Part shown: one piece after another, positions 10,428-22,491 of the stretch
Numbering within the stretch: position 1 is the first letter of the stretch
Layout: every line of letters starts with the position of its first letter
Source of the DNA: Cannabis sativa
Lineage: Eukaryota > Streptophyta > Magnoliopsida > Rosales > Cannabaceae
Assembly: GCF_029168945.1 (NCBI RefSeq)
Contig: NC_083605.1
Coordinates: 73,426,969 to 73,490,968, forward strand
Length of the DNA stretch: 64,000 bases
Reading direction: 5' to 3'
Notes under the pieces: generated by a model
The model's database searches: none
The model's input: only the letters and a program-made list of their open reading frames with translations
Told to the model about the DNA's origin: nothing
Translations under genes and position numbers: made by a program

Positions 10428-10654
10428 GAGTTCGTTTGGAACATCTTATAATTAGGTCGTATTGTATTGTATTATATTGAATTGGATTATATTATATTTT
10501 TATGAAAAATTATATGTAGTATTAACTTTTATATATGAACACCTAAATATATAATTAATATTTTAATATAAATTAACATATTATATAAAAATATGATATA
10601 TAATTCAAATCAATATAATAAAATACGATATTATACCACGTTCCAAACAAAACC
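10428..10654. mobile_element. Tourist-like MITE (PIF/Harbinger type), 227 bp
   Basis: Terminal inverted repeats: left GAGTTCGTTTGGAACAT, right end the reverse complement of GGTTTTGTTTGGAACGT. The flanking trinucleotide TTA is duplicated at 10425-10427 and 10655-10657, the size and sequence typical of PIF/Harbinger elements. The interior is AT-rich and also self-complementary. There is no coding capacity, so it would depend on a transposase supplied in trans. Confidence 0.8.
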
Positions 10655-10657
10655 TTA

Positions 10658-12681
10658 ATAATACTGACTATACTATGTATTCAATTACACTATATATTTA
10701 AAATCTCTAATGTATATTTGGTGATTTAATCTAACGATTAGAACGCATAGTATATATCAAATGAACCTAAAATACATTCCACATTACAAAGCTTATAGTA
10801 CAAAAAAAGAATGTATATATTCCGTTTTTTTTTTTTTCTAAATAAAATTAAAAATACATTCCTAAATCATAAATGGGATATAAAAACTTATTACTACACA
10901 CTAGAATCCAAAACTTGGGGTTACTATCAAATTTCTATGGAGCAATACTGATGACATATTAAAGGTTAAATTTTAGTAGTGTGTTTTTCAAATCAAATAA
11001 TAATTAAAAATCACTCAATAAAAAAGAAAGAAAATGAAATAAAACCTTTTTCCCATTATCTCTATAGATTATTAGTTTATTTGAAAAAACATATGTTTAA
11101 ATTGAAGAAGGAAAAGAAAAAAAAGGGAAAAAGTTAATTTCTTAGGCCAAATTGCACTGTTACCTTCTTGATATATATATATATATATATATATTATTTA
11201 TCTAACCATTTTTTAATTTTTGGAGATCGAATGATCAAAGTGTTTTAATAAAGGACAAAACCTACTAGAACAACTTGTTAGTGGCCCTAAAGTCCCAATG
11301 ACATATTTTTCTTTGCAACTTGCAATTTGTAATATATATATATATTGGGTTTGTGCCTTGAATTTGAAATGTATATTAATAAACAAAATATAAATTATTA
11401 CACAACTTATTACATAGTTAACATCAACATTAAATAATAACAATAATAATAATGTCTACCAATAAACTTTAGACTTTATCTTCACCTCTTCAAGACTCTT
11501 TTTTCTTCTTATCCTGTCTTTTTGTCATTTTTATATGGTTTTTCAATTTGTCACTACAAACACGATTCTATGAGTTCAGACTAACTATAGTTCTGTGTCA
11601 GCATATATATACACACATGTACAATATTCTTTACCATATAGCTACTTACACTCATACTTTATATCTTTATATATTAAAAGTGTCTATCTAACGGCATTTC
11701 TTGTTTAACATTCTTGGTTTAACAGAATATACTTAAAAATAAAAGAATATTCTGTTAAATTTAACGATTAAGTTTTATCCCCGTTAAAAAATAAACCCAA
11801 TAATTAAACCAAAAAATTAAACAATCTTTTAAATAAACAATCTTTTAAATATTAATAATCTCTTTTTAAATTAAAAAAATCATCTTAGCCACATATCTCT
11901 CTAACAAACCTATCTTGGGAGAATATTAATAATTTTATTTATTTTTTAAAAAAGAAAAATATAGATAAAATATTTAGAAAAGATAATATAAAAGAAGATT
12001 GATTGTGTTGGCTTAGAGATTTTTGGGCTTGGGCTTAAAAAAATAATAAAAAAAAAAAGATAAAATGGGCTGTAATTAGTATTTACCTTATATGTTTGTG
12101 CTTATTTTTAGTTTTATTTTTTATTTTACAGGAGAAGGTTGAAAAATATTAGAATATGAAAATATTATTAGTGCTTATTAGTAATTTGCAAAGAATGTGA
12201 AAGTCTATAAATATATAGTTGTGTAGCTATTATTAGATATGAAATGAGATAATAGAACTTTTTTCAATTAGAAGATTAATGTACATTTTACTATTAATAA
12301 CATACATTATTATAACACAACTATATTTTACTTACTAAATATACTGACACATATTTTATTTTTATAAAACAAATCATTCAAATAATTATACTATTTTAAT
12401 TATTAATTCAAATAAAAAACTAAAATATTAAATAAAACTAACAATCACCTAGTATTAATATATGTGGCTACTCATCTAATATTTGAACTACATTAAATTG
12501 TTATATCACAATATTAATTAATGTTTATTCAAAATTAATAATTATCAAATTAAGATAGGGTTTTAAACAAATTTTGAGTTGAGGTTTAAGTCAAAGATTG
12601 GGGTCCAGAGTTGAGATCCGAATATCCAAGCCAAAGTCTGAGTTAGGACTAGGGTTGCAGCTGAGAGTCGGGATTTTGCAA
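10658..12681. other. AT-rich intergenic DNA with a degenerate G-rich repeat at its end
   Basis: No gene recognised. It contains (TA)n at about 11165-11195. The stretch 12550-12680 is richer in G and repeats loose variants of GGGTCCAGAGTTGAGATCC; the same type of sequence resumes after 13009, so the mini-CACTA inserted into it. Confidence 0.5.
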
Positions 12682-13008
12682 CACTACAAAAGATCTTACA
12701 TTTAGTCACAACTTTTGTTGTGAATAAAAGTAAAAAAATTGTGACTAATTAAAAATATCATTCTTATGTTGTGACTAAAAGATCCGTGGCTAAAGGTATT
12801 AGTTACAAAAATTACAATTTGTTGTGACTAAATGTATTTTTAGTTACAATACTTGTTGTGACCAAAACTAAATTAGTGACAGTTTGTAACTAAATGCTGA
12901 GTTTCAGTCACAAGTAACATTTTATTGTGACTAAAAGTCACATTTAGTCACAAAAAATTTATGTTGTGAGTAAAAAGTTGTCACTAAAAATAGCTGTTTT
13001 TTGTAGTG
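12682..13008. mobile_element. Mini-CACTA (En/Spm-type) non-autonomous element, 327 bp
   Basis: Starts CACTACAAAAGATC and ends TTTTTTGTAGTG, the diagnostic CACTA terminal inverted repeat. The interior is packed with short subterminal repeats of TTGTGACTAAA and its complement TTTAGTCACAA in both orientations, the usual transposase-binding arrangement. No ORF. The flanking triplets (CAA left, TTG right) do not match, so the 3-bp duplication has decayed or the edge is off by a few bases. Confidence 0.8.
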
Positions 13009-13407
13009 TTGGGTTGTGATCCAAATATTGGGTTGGAATCCAAATGTTGATCAAAAAGAATATACATAGAGTATAATTTTTTTCACATATTAAAAATGTG
13101 AATTAATTTTGAGAGTTATGTTTTTTAGAAATATTTTTATTTTTTTAATTAAATAATAATAGAACACACCCTTAGATTAGTTCTTATAAGAATGTAATTA
13201 GTTATTTTTTCCCCAATTTAAGAAAACTATTAAGAAGTTTTATGAGGACGTTTATAATTATGTGCACCTTAAATAGCAAGTAATAATGGCATATTATGGA
13301 ACTTCAAATTAATGATTAATAATTAAGTAGCTCTATTTAATTATACAAACTTACTATAAGAAAAAGTCAACATAGTCGAATCAATAGTTTGACTTACATT
13401 TTTTATA

Positions 13408-13783
13408 GGGTAAATAGTGGCATAAGTACTTAAAGTTTTAAGTTTGTAAGTGGTATTATCCCAATGTTTATTTTTAACGGCATAAATACCCAATGTTTGA
13501 AAAAACTGTAAATTTTCTCTAATTTTGTCAGTACAAACTCTATTATTTTCTTAAACAGACCACATATAAGGTCCAGATTCTTGATTATTGGGTCTAAACA
13601 TAAACATGTAGTATTAGTTACTTCCAAATGTTCCTTTAATATATTCAAAGCAGAGTTTGTACTGACAAAACTGGAGGAAAATTACAGTTTTGCAAATATT
13701 AGGTACTTATGCCGCTAAAAATAAACATTGAGTTTATATGCTTACAAACTTAAAATTTTGGGTACTTATACCGCTATTTACCC
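13408..13783. mobile_element. Foldback element, family B, 376 bp (possible Mutator-like MITE)
   Basis: Long inverted repeats of about 140 bp: left GGGTAAATAGTGGCATAAGT, right the complement of GGGTAAATAGCGGTATAAGT, and both arms reach a shared TTTTGTCAGTACAAACTCT. Flanks TTTTTTATA (13399-13407) and TTTTTTATT (13784-13792) match at 8 of 9 bases, compatible with the 9-bp duplication of Mutator-like elements but low in complexity. The unpaired middle, about 13550-13645, is non-coding. Confidence 0.7.
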
Positions 13784-13792
13784 TTTTTTATT

Positions 13793-14169
13793 CAATAAAT
13801 ATAAAATATCTTGACATATTGGCCTATTTTTCTTTTTCTTATGTAAGTTGTATATTAAGGAAACTATAGGTACTACCTTTGAAAATTAAAAAAAAAATAT
13901 ATATGTATGTAATAAGCTAAATTCAAACCATGTTGAATTTCTCTTCAAATTTTAACTGCTCAAATCTTACCTTCAACAACAACAAAAAAAAAAGCTTTTT
14001 AAGTAAAAATATTATGCTCGATAATTTACTAATGTATATAAATGATTCTTCATCATTGTTTCAAACATAATGAACATTATCATAATTTATGTGGTTATAA
14101 ATCATAACCTTTACAAACATATAAAAATGAAAATATAATAACAATTTTTTTTAATAAAATGAGTAAATA
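13793..14169. other. AT-rich spacer
   Basis: No gene or repeat boundary recognised between the foldback element and the LINE remnant. Confidence 0.4.
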
Positions 14170-14760
14170 TATTAAAACTAGATAAAGTTAGATCTCACGA
14201 TCAATACATAAAGTCCACTTAGCTACATTATGGACCACAAAATTACACAGTCTAGATATAAACGAAAGTTAACTAATTAAAAGGTTTGAAAACTTTTTTA
14301 CATTGAAGTACATAGTTACTAATATCCCAAACGGAACAAGTTCCCTTCAGTGTGTTGATCACCGTCGCGGAATCATTCTCAATTATCACAGACGAATGCT
14401 TTCAAAGAATAGTTGATTTTAGGGCTAATAAACAGGTCACAACTTCTGGGTCTGAGAAGTTGAGCGTGTTGATAACCACTCACAAAACTGACTCTTTGTA
14501 ATCTCTAGCCAAAATCACCACGCACATTGAGTCACAACCAATTTTAATGTCGAAATTGATTTTGACCCAATATTTTGGAAGGAGAAACCAAACAGGGGGC
14601 GCAACCGTTATCGGCGAAGTAAACAAAACAGACAAGAACCAAAATTTTTCCTCCATTAAGGCAAATATTGAAGGATGTCGTAGATATGTACTGACGAACC
14701 CATCCACAAAACTTGTCCTAAGCCTTAAAACTACGAAACAAGATCAATAAACTGCCAGTT
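14170..14760 (-). pseudogene. Decayed LINE fragment, RNase H end of ORF2
   Basis: Minus-strand conceptual translation gives the plant LINE RNase H signature in broken frames: W-F-L-L-P-K-Y-W-V-K-I-N-F-D, then V-V-I-L-A-R-D, then I-I-E-N-D-S-A-T-V-I-N-T-L, then V-H-N-V-A-K-W near 14220. Stops and frame shifts separate the blocks. RT and endonuclease are missing, so this is a truncated and old insertion. The plus-strand frame at 14547-14750 is its antisense shadow. Confidence 0.65.
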
Positions 14761-14999
14761 TAGTCTATTATAAGCTTTAACTAGATCAAATTTTATAGCA
14801 AAGAAGAGATAGCATTATATCTTTAGTGTGTTTAATAATCTCTTTAGTACATTTTTATTGATAAGATAATAATTTTTAAAAAATATTACTAATGCTAGAA
14901 AAAAAAAAATAACAAGAAATTCAAAAGCCAAATATAATTTTCTCGTGTAAAATTAAGCTTTTCGCATTATTCATGCTTTTGTTTTTTGGTTTTTTCCTT

Positions 15000-15420
15000 A
15001 TTATACCAAGTCAAAACGTGAGATAATTCGCCCTAAAAAAAGTCAGATGATGGGCCAATCAATATCTCGTCAGTGCTGACGTAAGATGACGTGTTAGAAA
15101 CTAATTGGTTGTTGAAATCATTATAAAAATGACTGCGAGGCTTGGTACAACAAGTCACATTACTATTGGGCCCCACAAGAACTGAATTTGGGCTGAAACG
15201 GCCCAACTAAACGAATAATGATGTAGGGGCCCGCCCACAAAGGCCCGAAAGAGATTAGCTACCAAAACGTCGTAGTTTTAAATGGGTCTTTAAAGTTCGA
15301 AGCGTGTGAAAAGTGGACTCACTGGTCTTGGTCATGGGTGGTGTGCCATATTTGACTCAAAGTCAAAATACCATTCCACACTCTAATCTTTCCAAGTCAA
15401 ATTCGAACCCACTACCTTTT
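15000..15420. promoter_or_regulatory. Promoter-like patch rich in TCP site II, TGACG and W-box motifs
   Basis: A locally GC-richer block with many plant promoter motifs: GGGCC/GGCCC site II-type words near 15053, 15168, 15201, 15228 and 15242; two TGACG boxes ten bases apart in TGACGTAAGATGACGTG (about 15078-15094), resembling a bZIP as-1 element but with tighter spacing; CCAAT near 15055; and an inverted W-box pair TTGACTCAAAGTCAA near 15353. No recognisable gene follows on either strand. A minimal ATG frame starting near 15334 encodes nothing I recognise. It could be an orphan promoter, a non-coding RNA promoter or chance enrichment. Confidence 0.35.
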
Positions 15421-16394
15421 TTATTATTTTATTTTATTTTTTGTTATGGTTCTAGATACATGGTACTACTTAGTTTTAGTTTACTAGCAAAATAAAAATA
15501 AATAATGCTTGTGAAAAGGAAAAAAGAATCTGAAAAATTAACTTTTTTTTTTAACAAGAATTAGATGGCAAATTCTCAAGGTTTAGAGGATTTACACCAA
15601 GGGAATCATGTCGGTATTTGGTAAAGGGAAAAAATGAAAAATTAATGGCAAAATTATTGCGTTGAGGACTTGAGTTGTGTGTGTGTTTTTTTTTAGAAAA
15701 TAAATTCATATATTATTTAATTTTTTTTTTCTAAAGAAATATATATTTGTTAGTGTTAATGGAATTGTGTTAATTGAGATTGACCAAATTGTGAGATGGT
15801 TCATCATTGAGAAACTTGAAATTTGTGTAAATACCTTAATTGCCACGTGTTTATGAGTTTCATGTGAATTTTGTGGTGGGTTTGAGGGGAATGCCGTCTT
15901 AGAAAAAGATTTTATTTTCCTTTTATGTAAAAGGGTCTTTATAATTATTGTTGTTATTGAATAATATGCTATGACTACATCTTTAGAAACTTTCATGAAG
16001 CTTTTAATAATGTGTGTAACTTAGAGTGATGTAAATATTTTTTAGATTGGTATTATATTGAGGTAAAACATTGATTGTAGTTTATAAGTTTAGATTGCCT
16101 TTAGTAATTTTTTTTATTTTTTTAATCATAAAAATAAAAGAAAAAATTTTGTTTTTAAAACAAAAATGTATTCTATAACCACTTTGTTTTCAGCTTTAAA
16201 AACAGAAAAAAAAATAGTGTGTTCTATAAGTATAAAATTGAGAGAAATTTTACAAAATTATGCAAGGTGAAACTAAAAGATAAATTTTATTTTAACCCTT
16301 GCACACATTAAGAGAAATCTAATCTATTTATTCAATTTTATTTATTTTCCTTTTCAAAATAATCAAATATTTGATATCATTAAAAAGAAGGAGA
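15421..16394. other. AT-rich intergenic DNA
   Basis: No gene recognised. A self-complementary A/T-rich patch at 16090-16230 (TTTTTAAAACAAAAATG with TTTAAAAACAGAAAAAA) resembles the interior of the 25470 Tourist-like element but lacks clear ends. Confidence 0.4.
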
Positions 16395-16395
16395 T

Positions 16396-17397
16396 TGTTA
16401 ACTTAAATTCTTAGGTCTTCTCGTTTTGATGATTAGTAAATATTTTATTATTATTTGTTACTAATGATTTGTGGATTTTGTAGTACAATTAAAGATAAAA
16501 TAAATTTTTCTACGGTAAACTTAATACCAAGGGCAAAATAGTAATTTTACTAAAATTCTCGAAAGTGACCCAAAATAGATTCCAAGACTCAAGGAACTCA
16601 AGACAAGACTTCATAAAGGTTTATTTACATTTTTTAGTCTTGTACATTGATTTTTAAGTCCATACTTAAAAAAGTTTTAAGTACAAATTTTGACCCACTA
16701 ATTTGTGTGACAAGTTATTTCACCAAATGATACATAAAATTTTTAATTTTAATTTTTAATCACATATCATTTAACTAAGAGAACAAAATTAGAATTTTTG
16801 AAATTGAATAATCGGGTAAAGAGATATGAGCGTTTTAGAGCCAAAAAAATAGGATTTTTCCACTGCCATATTTTCGGTCTAACGTTTTCTAAACGGCATA
16901 CCGTTTTTCACAAAAATAGCAGGCCATTTGGAAAATTTTTTTAAAAACATGCTAACGACTATAAACGGCTACTTTTTGTTTAAACACTATATAAACTCAA
17001 CTTTTACTCAAAAATTCAAGTTGGCTGAACATTTATTCCATACTCCTAGCATATTCAAGTGAGTTTAATGAGCTCCTAATTCTAAATCCATCAAACACTT
17101 TTAACACACTTTGAGCCAAAATTTGTGTTAAATTCTTTAAAGTGCGCTTGCTAATCACTCTAGGTTTTTTATTGTTTCATCAATTGCCTTGACTTCTTAA
17201 TATACAATCGGGAGCGACTTCATCAACCTTGTGGTTTATGTTAATCCTACAATAATCTCATTAAATCTATCAATATTATCATCTAAAGAAAGGGAAGAAA
17301 TCATTCTAAAGCCGTATAACCTTTCTAGCAAATTAATATTGCTAGCAATTGATAGTTTCAAAGTATAATTCTTTCAATTTATTCTAAACTCCTTTCA
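16396..17397 (+). repeat. Copia-type 3' LTR remnant with polypurine tract
   Basis: AAAAAGAAGGAGAT (about 16382-16395) resembles a polypurine tract and is followed directly by TGTTAACTTAAATTC, a typical LTR start. TTTTGATGATTAGTAAA near 16426 is usual close to the start of Sirevirus-like Copia LTRs. A TATA box lies in ACTATATAAACTC near 16988. The end CTCCTTTCA (17397) gives TG...CA termini and a length of about 1.0 kb. No internal coding region remains to the left, and no target duplication was found. Confidence 0.45.
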
Positions 17398-17406
17398 TCG
17401 TCTACT

Positions 17407-17634
17407 CTACGATGAGTTTCTTCGAACATTATTTGACAAAAACATGATGATCGTGTAGTACACACTCCATTTCTGCTTTTTCCTTTGGTTTTTTTTTTCT
17501 GCCAATAACTTCTCGTATCCAAGAACCTTGGAGACTTTCTCGTGCATTAGGATTCTTTTGAGACTTTTTCTCCATAGTGCAAAGTCTCCAGTTCTATCGA
17601 ATTTCTCTAATTTGAATCTCTCCATTGATGACAT
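17407..17634 (-). pseudogene. Copia gag N-terminal fragment
   Basis: The minus-strand frame from the ATG at 17634 begins M-S-S-M-E-R-F-K-L-E-K-F-D-R-T and continues F-A-L-W-R-K-S-L-K-R-I-L-M, V-S-K-V-L-G-Y-E-K, the N-terminus of a TNT1-like Copia gag. Only about 75 residues remain, and the frame is lost where it meets the LTR remnant at 17397. The rest of the polyprotein is absent. Confidence 0.65.
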
Positions 17635-17639
17635 TCAAA

Positions 17640-18500
17640 GTTTTCTTCAAGAATTACTGCAGTAAGAATCTTGATTCTGCTTTCTTAATCGATTAGCAAG
17701 TATTGATTTGTGGGAAATTGTGTCTAACAGTGCAGAATCAAAATAATTAAATTTTTAAACAATCAAACAATTAAGAGCAACAAGATCTAACAAACGCAAA
17801 CAGTAATCGGAGGAAAAACATAGATGAACGCAGTATGGAAAACCAGAAACAACAAATGCAAAAAATAAAGAAATCAACACCAAGATATATATATTGGTTC
17901 AAGTCTGATAGATCGATGCGATCTACGGCTCTACTCCATTTCTGAAACACTACCAAATTCTCTTTATTGATTGAGCAAGAACAGGTACAATACAGTCGAG
18001 AAATTTGAGTTCTCTCAAGGTTTTTCAACTCACTCACTCTTACCTAAGAATCTTCTTTATCTATAGAAGATTATTCTTACAAAATTCAAACTCAATCTCT
18101 CTTTTTTCTCTATACCTCTTTCTCTCTCTACCTCTCAATCTTTTCTCTCTCAAACTCTCAGTCTCAATGTCAATCTGAACTGTCTCCAAAATGACAAGTT
18201 AAGGTGGTATTCATAGGCTTAGGATCAAGATCCTAAAGTTGGTGGCTGCAAAAAATAAGGTTGTTAAGTTAGAAAAATAATTAACTTAACCAACTTCTCT
18301 TTGCGTGAAGTCTCCACGTTAGCGTGAGTCCCAGTACATCCAGAAACATAAACGAGCTTCCAAGATCACAGACAGAAGGCACTCGCTAAAGACCATTCCC
18401 GGAAGGACAAGGAAGCTTTTTTCGCGAGTGAACAACTTTCCAAGAGAATGACATTTGTGGAAACATTTTCATTTGGAGGAACTATACCATAAATAATAAT
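17640..18500 (-). mobile_element. Leader and LTR-like region of the decayed minus-strand Copia element
   Basis: Upstream (minus sense) of the gag fragment. It has R/U5-like sequence, CT-rich segments near 18100-18160 and an AATAAAGAGAA signal (minus strand, near 17962), as in Copia LTRs. Exact LTR ends, primer-binding site and duplication could not be fixed. Minus-strand frames here (17771-18037) have no gene hallmarks. Confidence 0.4.
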
Positions 18501-20149
18501 AATAATAATTAATAGTGGTAATGGATAACCTCTCCTGTGTTCTGGTCATGGTGATGATGAATAAGTAGGAAATGCATCAGAATACCATAAATATTAAGTG
18601 CTGGACCCACAAACCCTAAAAAAATCAATAAATTAGAAACTTTGGTTTGGATTTAGATTAGATTAGATTCGGCATGACAATTATTCTTAGCTATATACGT
18701 TCATGTACATTCCCACTAGACCAAAAAAGTATGATCATAAACGTAATGTGAAACTGAAATTCAATTAAGTTAATAACGATAAATATAATATAATATAAGA
18801 TGATTTGAGACTCATAATTTAGACACTAAATATCATACAATCGAATAACATATTATATAGTATATCCCTATTTAAAAAATTTATTATAAACGCACAATTA
18901 TAAGGTACCTATTCGATCGATTCGAAAAATGTGTGGGAATAATATATAGTTGAGCAAACTATAATATTTGTACTAGCTTCATATACATAATTAAAAAATA
19001 TATATATAATATAAGTTATAGAATAAAAGAGATTTTTTACTCTTATTACTATTAAATTGTACTTCAAATTCAAAAATATGTCCCATATATTAACTAACAA
19101 AAAGTCTATAGATTCACTAACAAAATGCATGACACACTCGTGACTTATCTTTTTACCTTCTCATATTGTCTTAATAATCTTGCAATGTATTCTAAATTTG
19201 ATTAACAATGATTTGTTGACTGAGGTTTTTGAGAGCTTAGGTGATGTTTAGTTTGCTGGAATGTAATAGTAATGGTAATAAGTAATGTTATGAAATAAGA
19301 AGAGTAATAGGAATCGATTAAGATATTTAGTTTGTTATTAGAATGAATATTGAAACAAATGATAAATTGACAAAATTATCCCTTACTTGAATTTTTATAT
19401 ATGGCTTATTTGTACTGCAGGTCCCTAAACTATACATGTTTTGGCAAGTTGGTTCTCAAACTTTATTTTTTTTAACAAATTAGTCTCCAAACTATATAAG
19501 TTTTGGCAAGTTGGTCCCCAAACTTTATATTTTAGTAAATTGATCCCCAAACTTTTATTTCTTTAGCAACAATATTAAGTTCCCACTATTAGATATTGAT
19601 ATTTTTATTATTTATCTTACTTACTTTAATTTATATTTTTGTATTATATTCACATAAGTTTATTTTTTTAATTTTAATACTTTAAGAAAAATAATTATAT
19701 TAATATTTTTTATTTATTATATTATTATTAATATTAATATTTTAATACTTTAATTTATTATATTCATATACATTAATAATATATAAAAAAAAAAAAAAGA
19801 TAAATACTAGCGGACACATATAATACCTTGAGAGAATTTTAGCTCCTCACATTTTTATATTTTAACATTTATAATATATTTTACTGTTGATTAATATGTG
19901 GTAATATAATTTTAATAAATTTTTAATTATATGTATTTATTAATTATTTAAATTTTTCATCAACGATGGTAAATTTTTATAGAGTCGTCGTGAAACATAA
20001 GTTAAAAATAAATTTTGAAATATAATTTACTTTTGTAGTTTATAAAAAAAATAATATTATTTAAGCATTTTCAATTGTTCTTTTTTTATTATTATTAAAA
20101 TTACAATACCACGTATTCATAAATCAACAATAAAATATACTTCATACAT
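18501..20149. other. AT-rich intergenic DNA with a short tandem repeat
   Basis: No gene recognised. Positions 19418-19560 repeat, about two and a half times with a period near 65 bp, a unit containing CCCCAAACTTTA and GTTTTGGCAAGTTGGTCC, typical of arms of plant foldback elements. A TTTAGTTTGCTGGAATG motif at 19247 resembles a MITE end, without a matched partner. Confidence 0.4.
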
Positions 20150-20482
20150 CCGATACTAACATACTTTGCAATGTCCTGGAAAGAACATAACACTTATCCA
20201 AAGTGTAAGTAAGCTTTATTGTTGATTATCACATCAGTGTAAATCCAGTGCACTGATGAATCATGGGACATTATCTTTTGAAGCATAAAATCACAATTAC
20301 CTTCCACTGTTTTGACACCACTGTAATTGTGAATAACTTTATGTTCTGGACTTAACAGAAATTGTACACATTAAACCATAAACATGAAAATTACATGAAA
20401 ATATAAATGACTTCTAATCTTCTATTGATAACAAATCAGATTATATTGAAATAGATTTTATTTAGGGCATAAAATTCCAACA
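20150..20482 (-). repeat. Truncated Copia LTR, relative of the solo LTR at 54670-56553
   Basis: The right part, TTTTATTTAGGGCATAAAA then TTCCAACA, and the preceding AATCAGATTATATTGAAAT closely match the right end of the solo LTR at 54670-56553 (TTTTATTTAGGGCATAAAA, CCCAACA). TCTGGAAAGAACATA and ATCACATCAGT also recur. The left side is missing or too diverged to delimit. Confidence 0.6.
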
Positions 20483-20483
20483 G

Positions 20484-21060
20484 TTTAAGCATGTGTCGTT
20501 GCCTATTTTGTGTCAAATGTTGCGATATGAGGATGAAACGTTTCTGCATTTGCTGGTTTCTTGTTCGTTCTCTTGTGCATGTTGAATGTCATTTATTGTT
20601 AGCATCAGCGAAGTGGTTAGGACTAATTTTTGGGACTAGTTTGGTCAAGTTACTTAAGACGACTGCAGTAGCAGAAGTTGTTCTCTTGGCAAGAGTAGCC
20701 CTTAATCAATGGCAACATGCTGAATAATATAGAATAGATTTGAGCACTGGAGTAAACTGGATGTGAATAAGATTAAAAGGTTAATGTCGACGGGCTAAAG
20801 CTTGTGATAGTTCTGGCACTCTTTTGGAAGTCTTTTCAATGAGTTTTTATGGGCGGGCTAAAGCTTCTTTTGTGGAGGTCGTTAAGAGCAAAGAGGTCTT
20901 ATGTTGGATACAAAGGAAAGGGTAGCTTGATGTCCAGTTTAAGACAAATTTCTTACTAGTTGATCAAGTAGAGCATAGTGCCATTCACATGCCATCTTTG
21001 TTTGTCCTAACAGAGCTAAGTACAACTAAGTGGGAGAGTTCTTCGTTCAGATAACTTATA
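20484..21060 (+). pseudogene. Decayed LINE fragment, zf-RVT and RNase H region
   Basis: Plus-strand translation in the frame through 20512 gives L-C-Q-M-L-R-Y-E-D-E-T-F-L-H-L-L-V-S-C-S, the hallmark of the zinc-finger-like region after plant LINE RTs, soon followed by a stop where Trp is expected. Downstream blocks are frame-shifted. A small open frame here (20491-20727) is in the wrong frame and is not a gene. Confidence 0.6.
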
Positions 21061-22481
21061 GAGTAATTAGTAAGAATCAGTACCACATCTTTAACTCGAT
21101 TCCAATATGGCATTTCCAACCTAGCTATGAGATTCTTCTTTCTCGATTGATTCAACGAAATCTTCCATGTAGTCCTTCTCGAATATTTTGTTGTTGATTT
21201 TCATATTTTCTTTCTTTTCTCTTAAAGAATTTCAAGGATCGAAATATTTCTTCTTAAAAATTGTTGGTTATCCTTTGTTAATTTATGGATACAAACTGTT
21301 TTTGGATATGGTTCTTTTTTTAGGTTAATTAATACTATTAATTGTTGTTTAGTATTGAGTTTGGGTATAAAGAAATAATTCTATTGATTTTACTTTAGTG
21401 TTTAAAGGAAATTTTATAAATTGTTGCTTCAACTTAGTATAAATAATTATTACAACATTTCTTTTAATAATTCCTCACCAAAAGCTAATTCTTTCTAGTT
21501 TAGAAATGATGTGAAAATAATTATGGTTTCATATTAAAATTAATTGGTAATAAATAGAGTAATCTATATTCTTATATATGGGTCAATATTTTTACATTTA
21601 ATTCATATTGAGACTTAATATTGTCTAATATCTCTTTTAAGATTGTGCTATTTTTGCTCACTTATCTTGAATCACTTTATCACAAGGAGTGCTATTTGTT
21701 CATTTATTTTTGTTCAGATCTCAATCTTCTTTACAATATCTAGATCTTGTGCAGCTGATTTTACTATCTGGATATATATGCGTGGATCGAAAGTTTATTA
21801 GGAATATGACTATGATACCATAACAAAAATTATAGAGTTTCATTTCAAAACTAATTGGTTATTAAGTCTTATATATGACTCAATATTCTTACATTTAATT
21901 TATATGAAACAATGTTAAATATATTATGATTTTTTTAAAAAAAAAATGTAAAAAGTATTATAATTAATAGTATGATGCATATGAATAAAACGAGAAAAAA
22001 TAGAAAACATAATCCCATTCGAGTTTGTAAAGCTAACAAAGCTTAAAAAACATGACAAATTAAATTAAATATTCTTTAGAATTTTACTATACGAAAAAGA
22101 GCTACTTTTTTATTCTTATTTATTATATTATTATTATTATTTGAGGGGATCCCATTCTTTAATTAAAAAGAAAAATTGTTGTGTTTATCTATTTATCAAT
22201 TATTAAATTATTGTGTGACCGTGCAATGTGCATACCCCACTATGAACCTAATCACTTGAAACATGATACATGCTTTTACAAAAAAGCTAATCACACACAA
22301 AGTAATTATAATAATAATAATAATACTAATAATAAAAATAATGTAGCATCTAGCAAAAAGTTATTTAATTATTAACTAAAATTTGAAATATTTATATTTA
22401 ATAAAAAATTAATTGTCGATTAAAAATGTTAAAGGACACCAATCAATGGTACCCAACACCATGCCACCTTAATATGTTACA
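21061..22481. other. AT-rich intergenic DNA
   Basis: No gene, RNA gene or bounded repeat recognised. A partial direct repeat, around 21520-21610 and 21837-21910, shares ATGGTTTCATATTAAAATTAA-like and TATATATGnnTCAATATT-like words, suggesting an old local duplication. Confidence 0.4.
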
Positions 22482-22491
22482 TATAATTTAA

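Noticed and set aside
11664..12452. Possible Helitron: TCTTTATATATTAAAAGTG at 11664 and CTAGT at 12449
   Set aside because: The 5' motif resembles plant Helitron starts, but no GC-rich hairpin precedes the CTAG end, so the 3' end is not credible.
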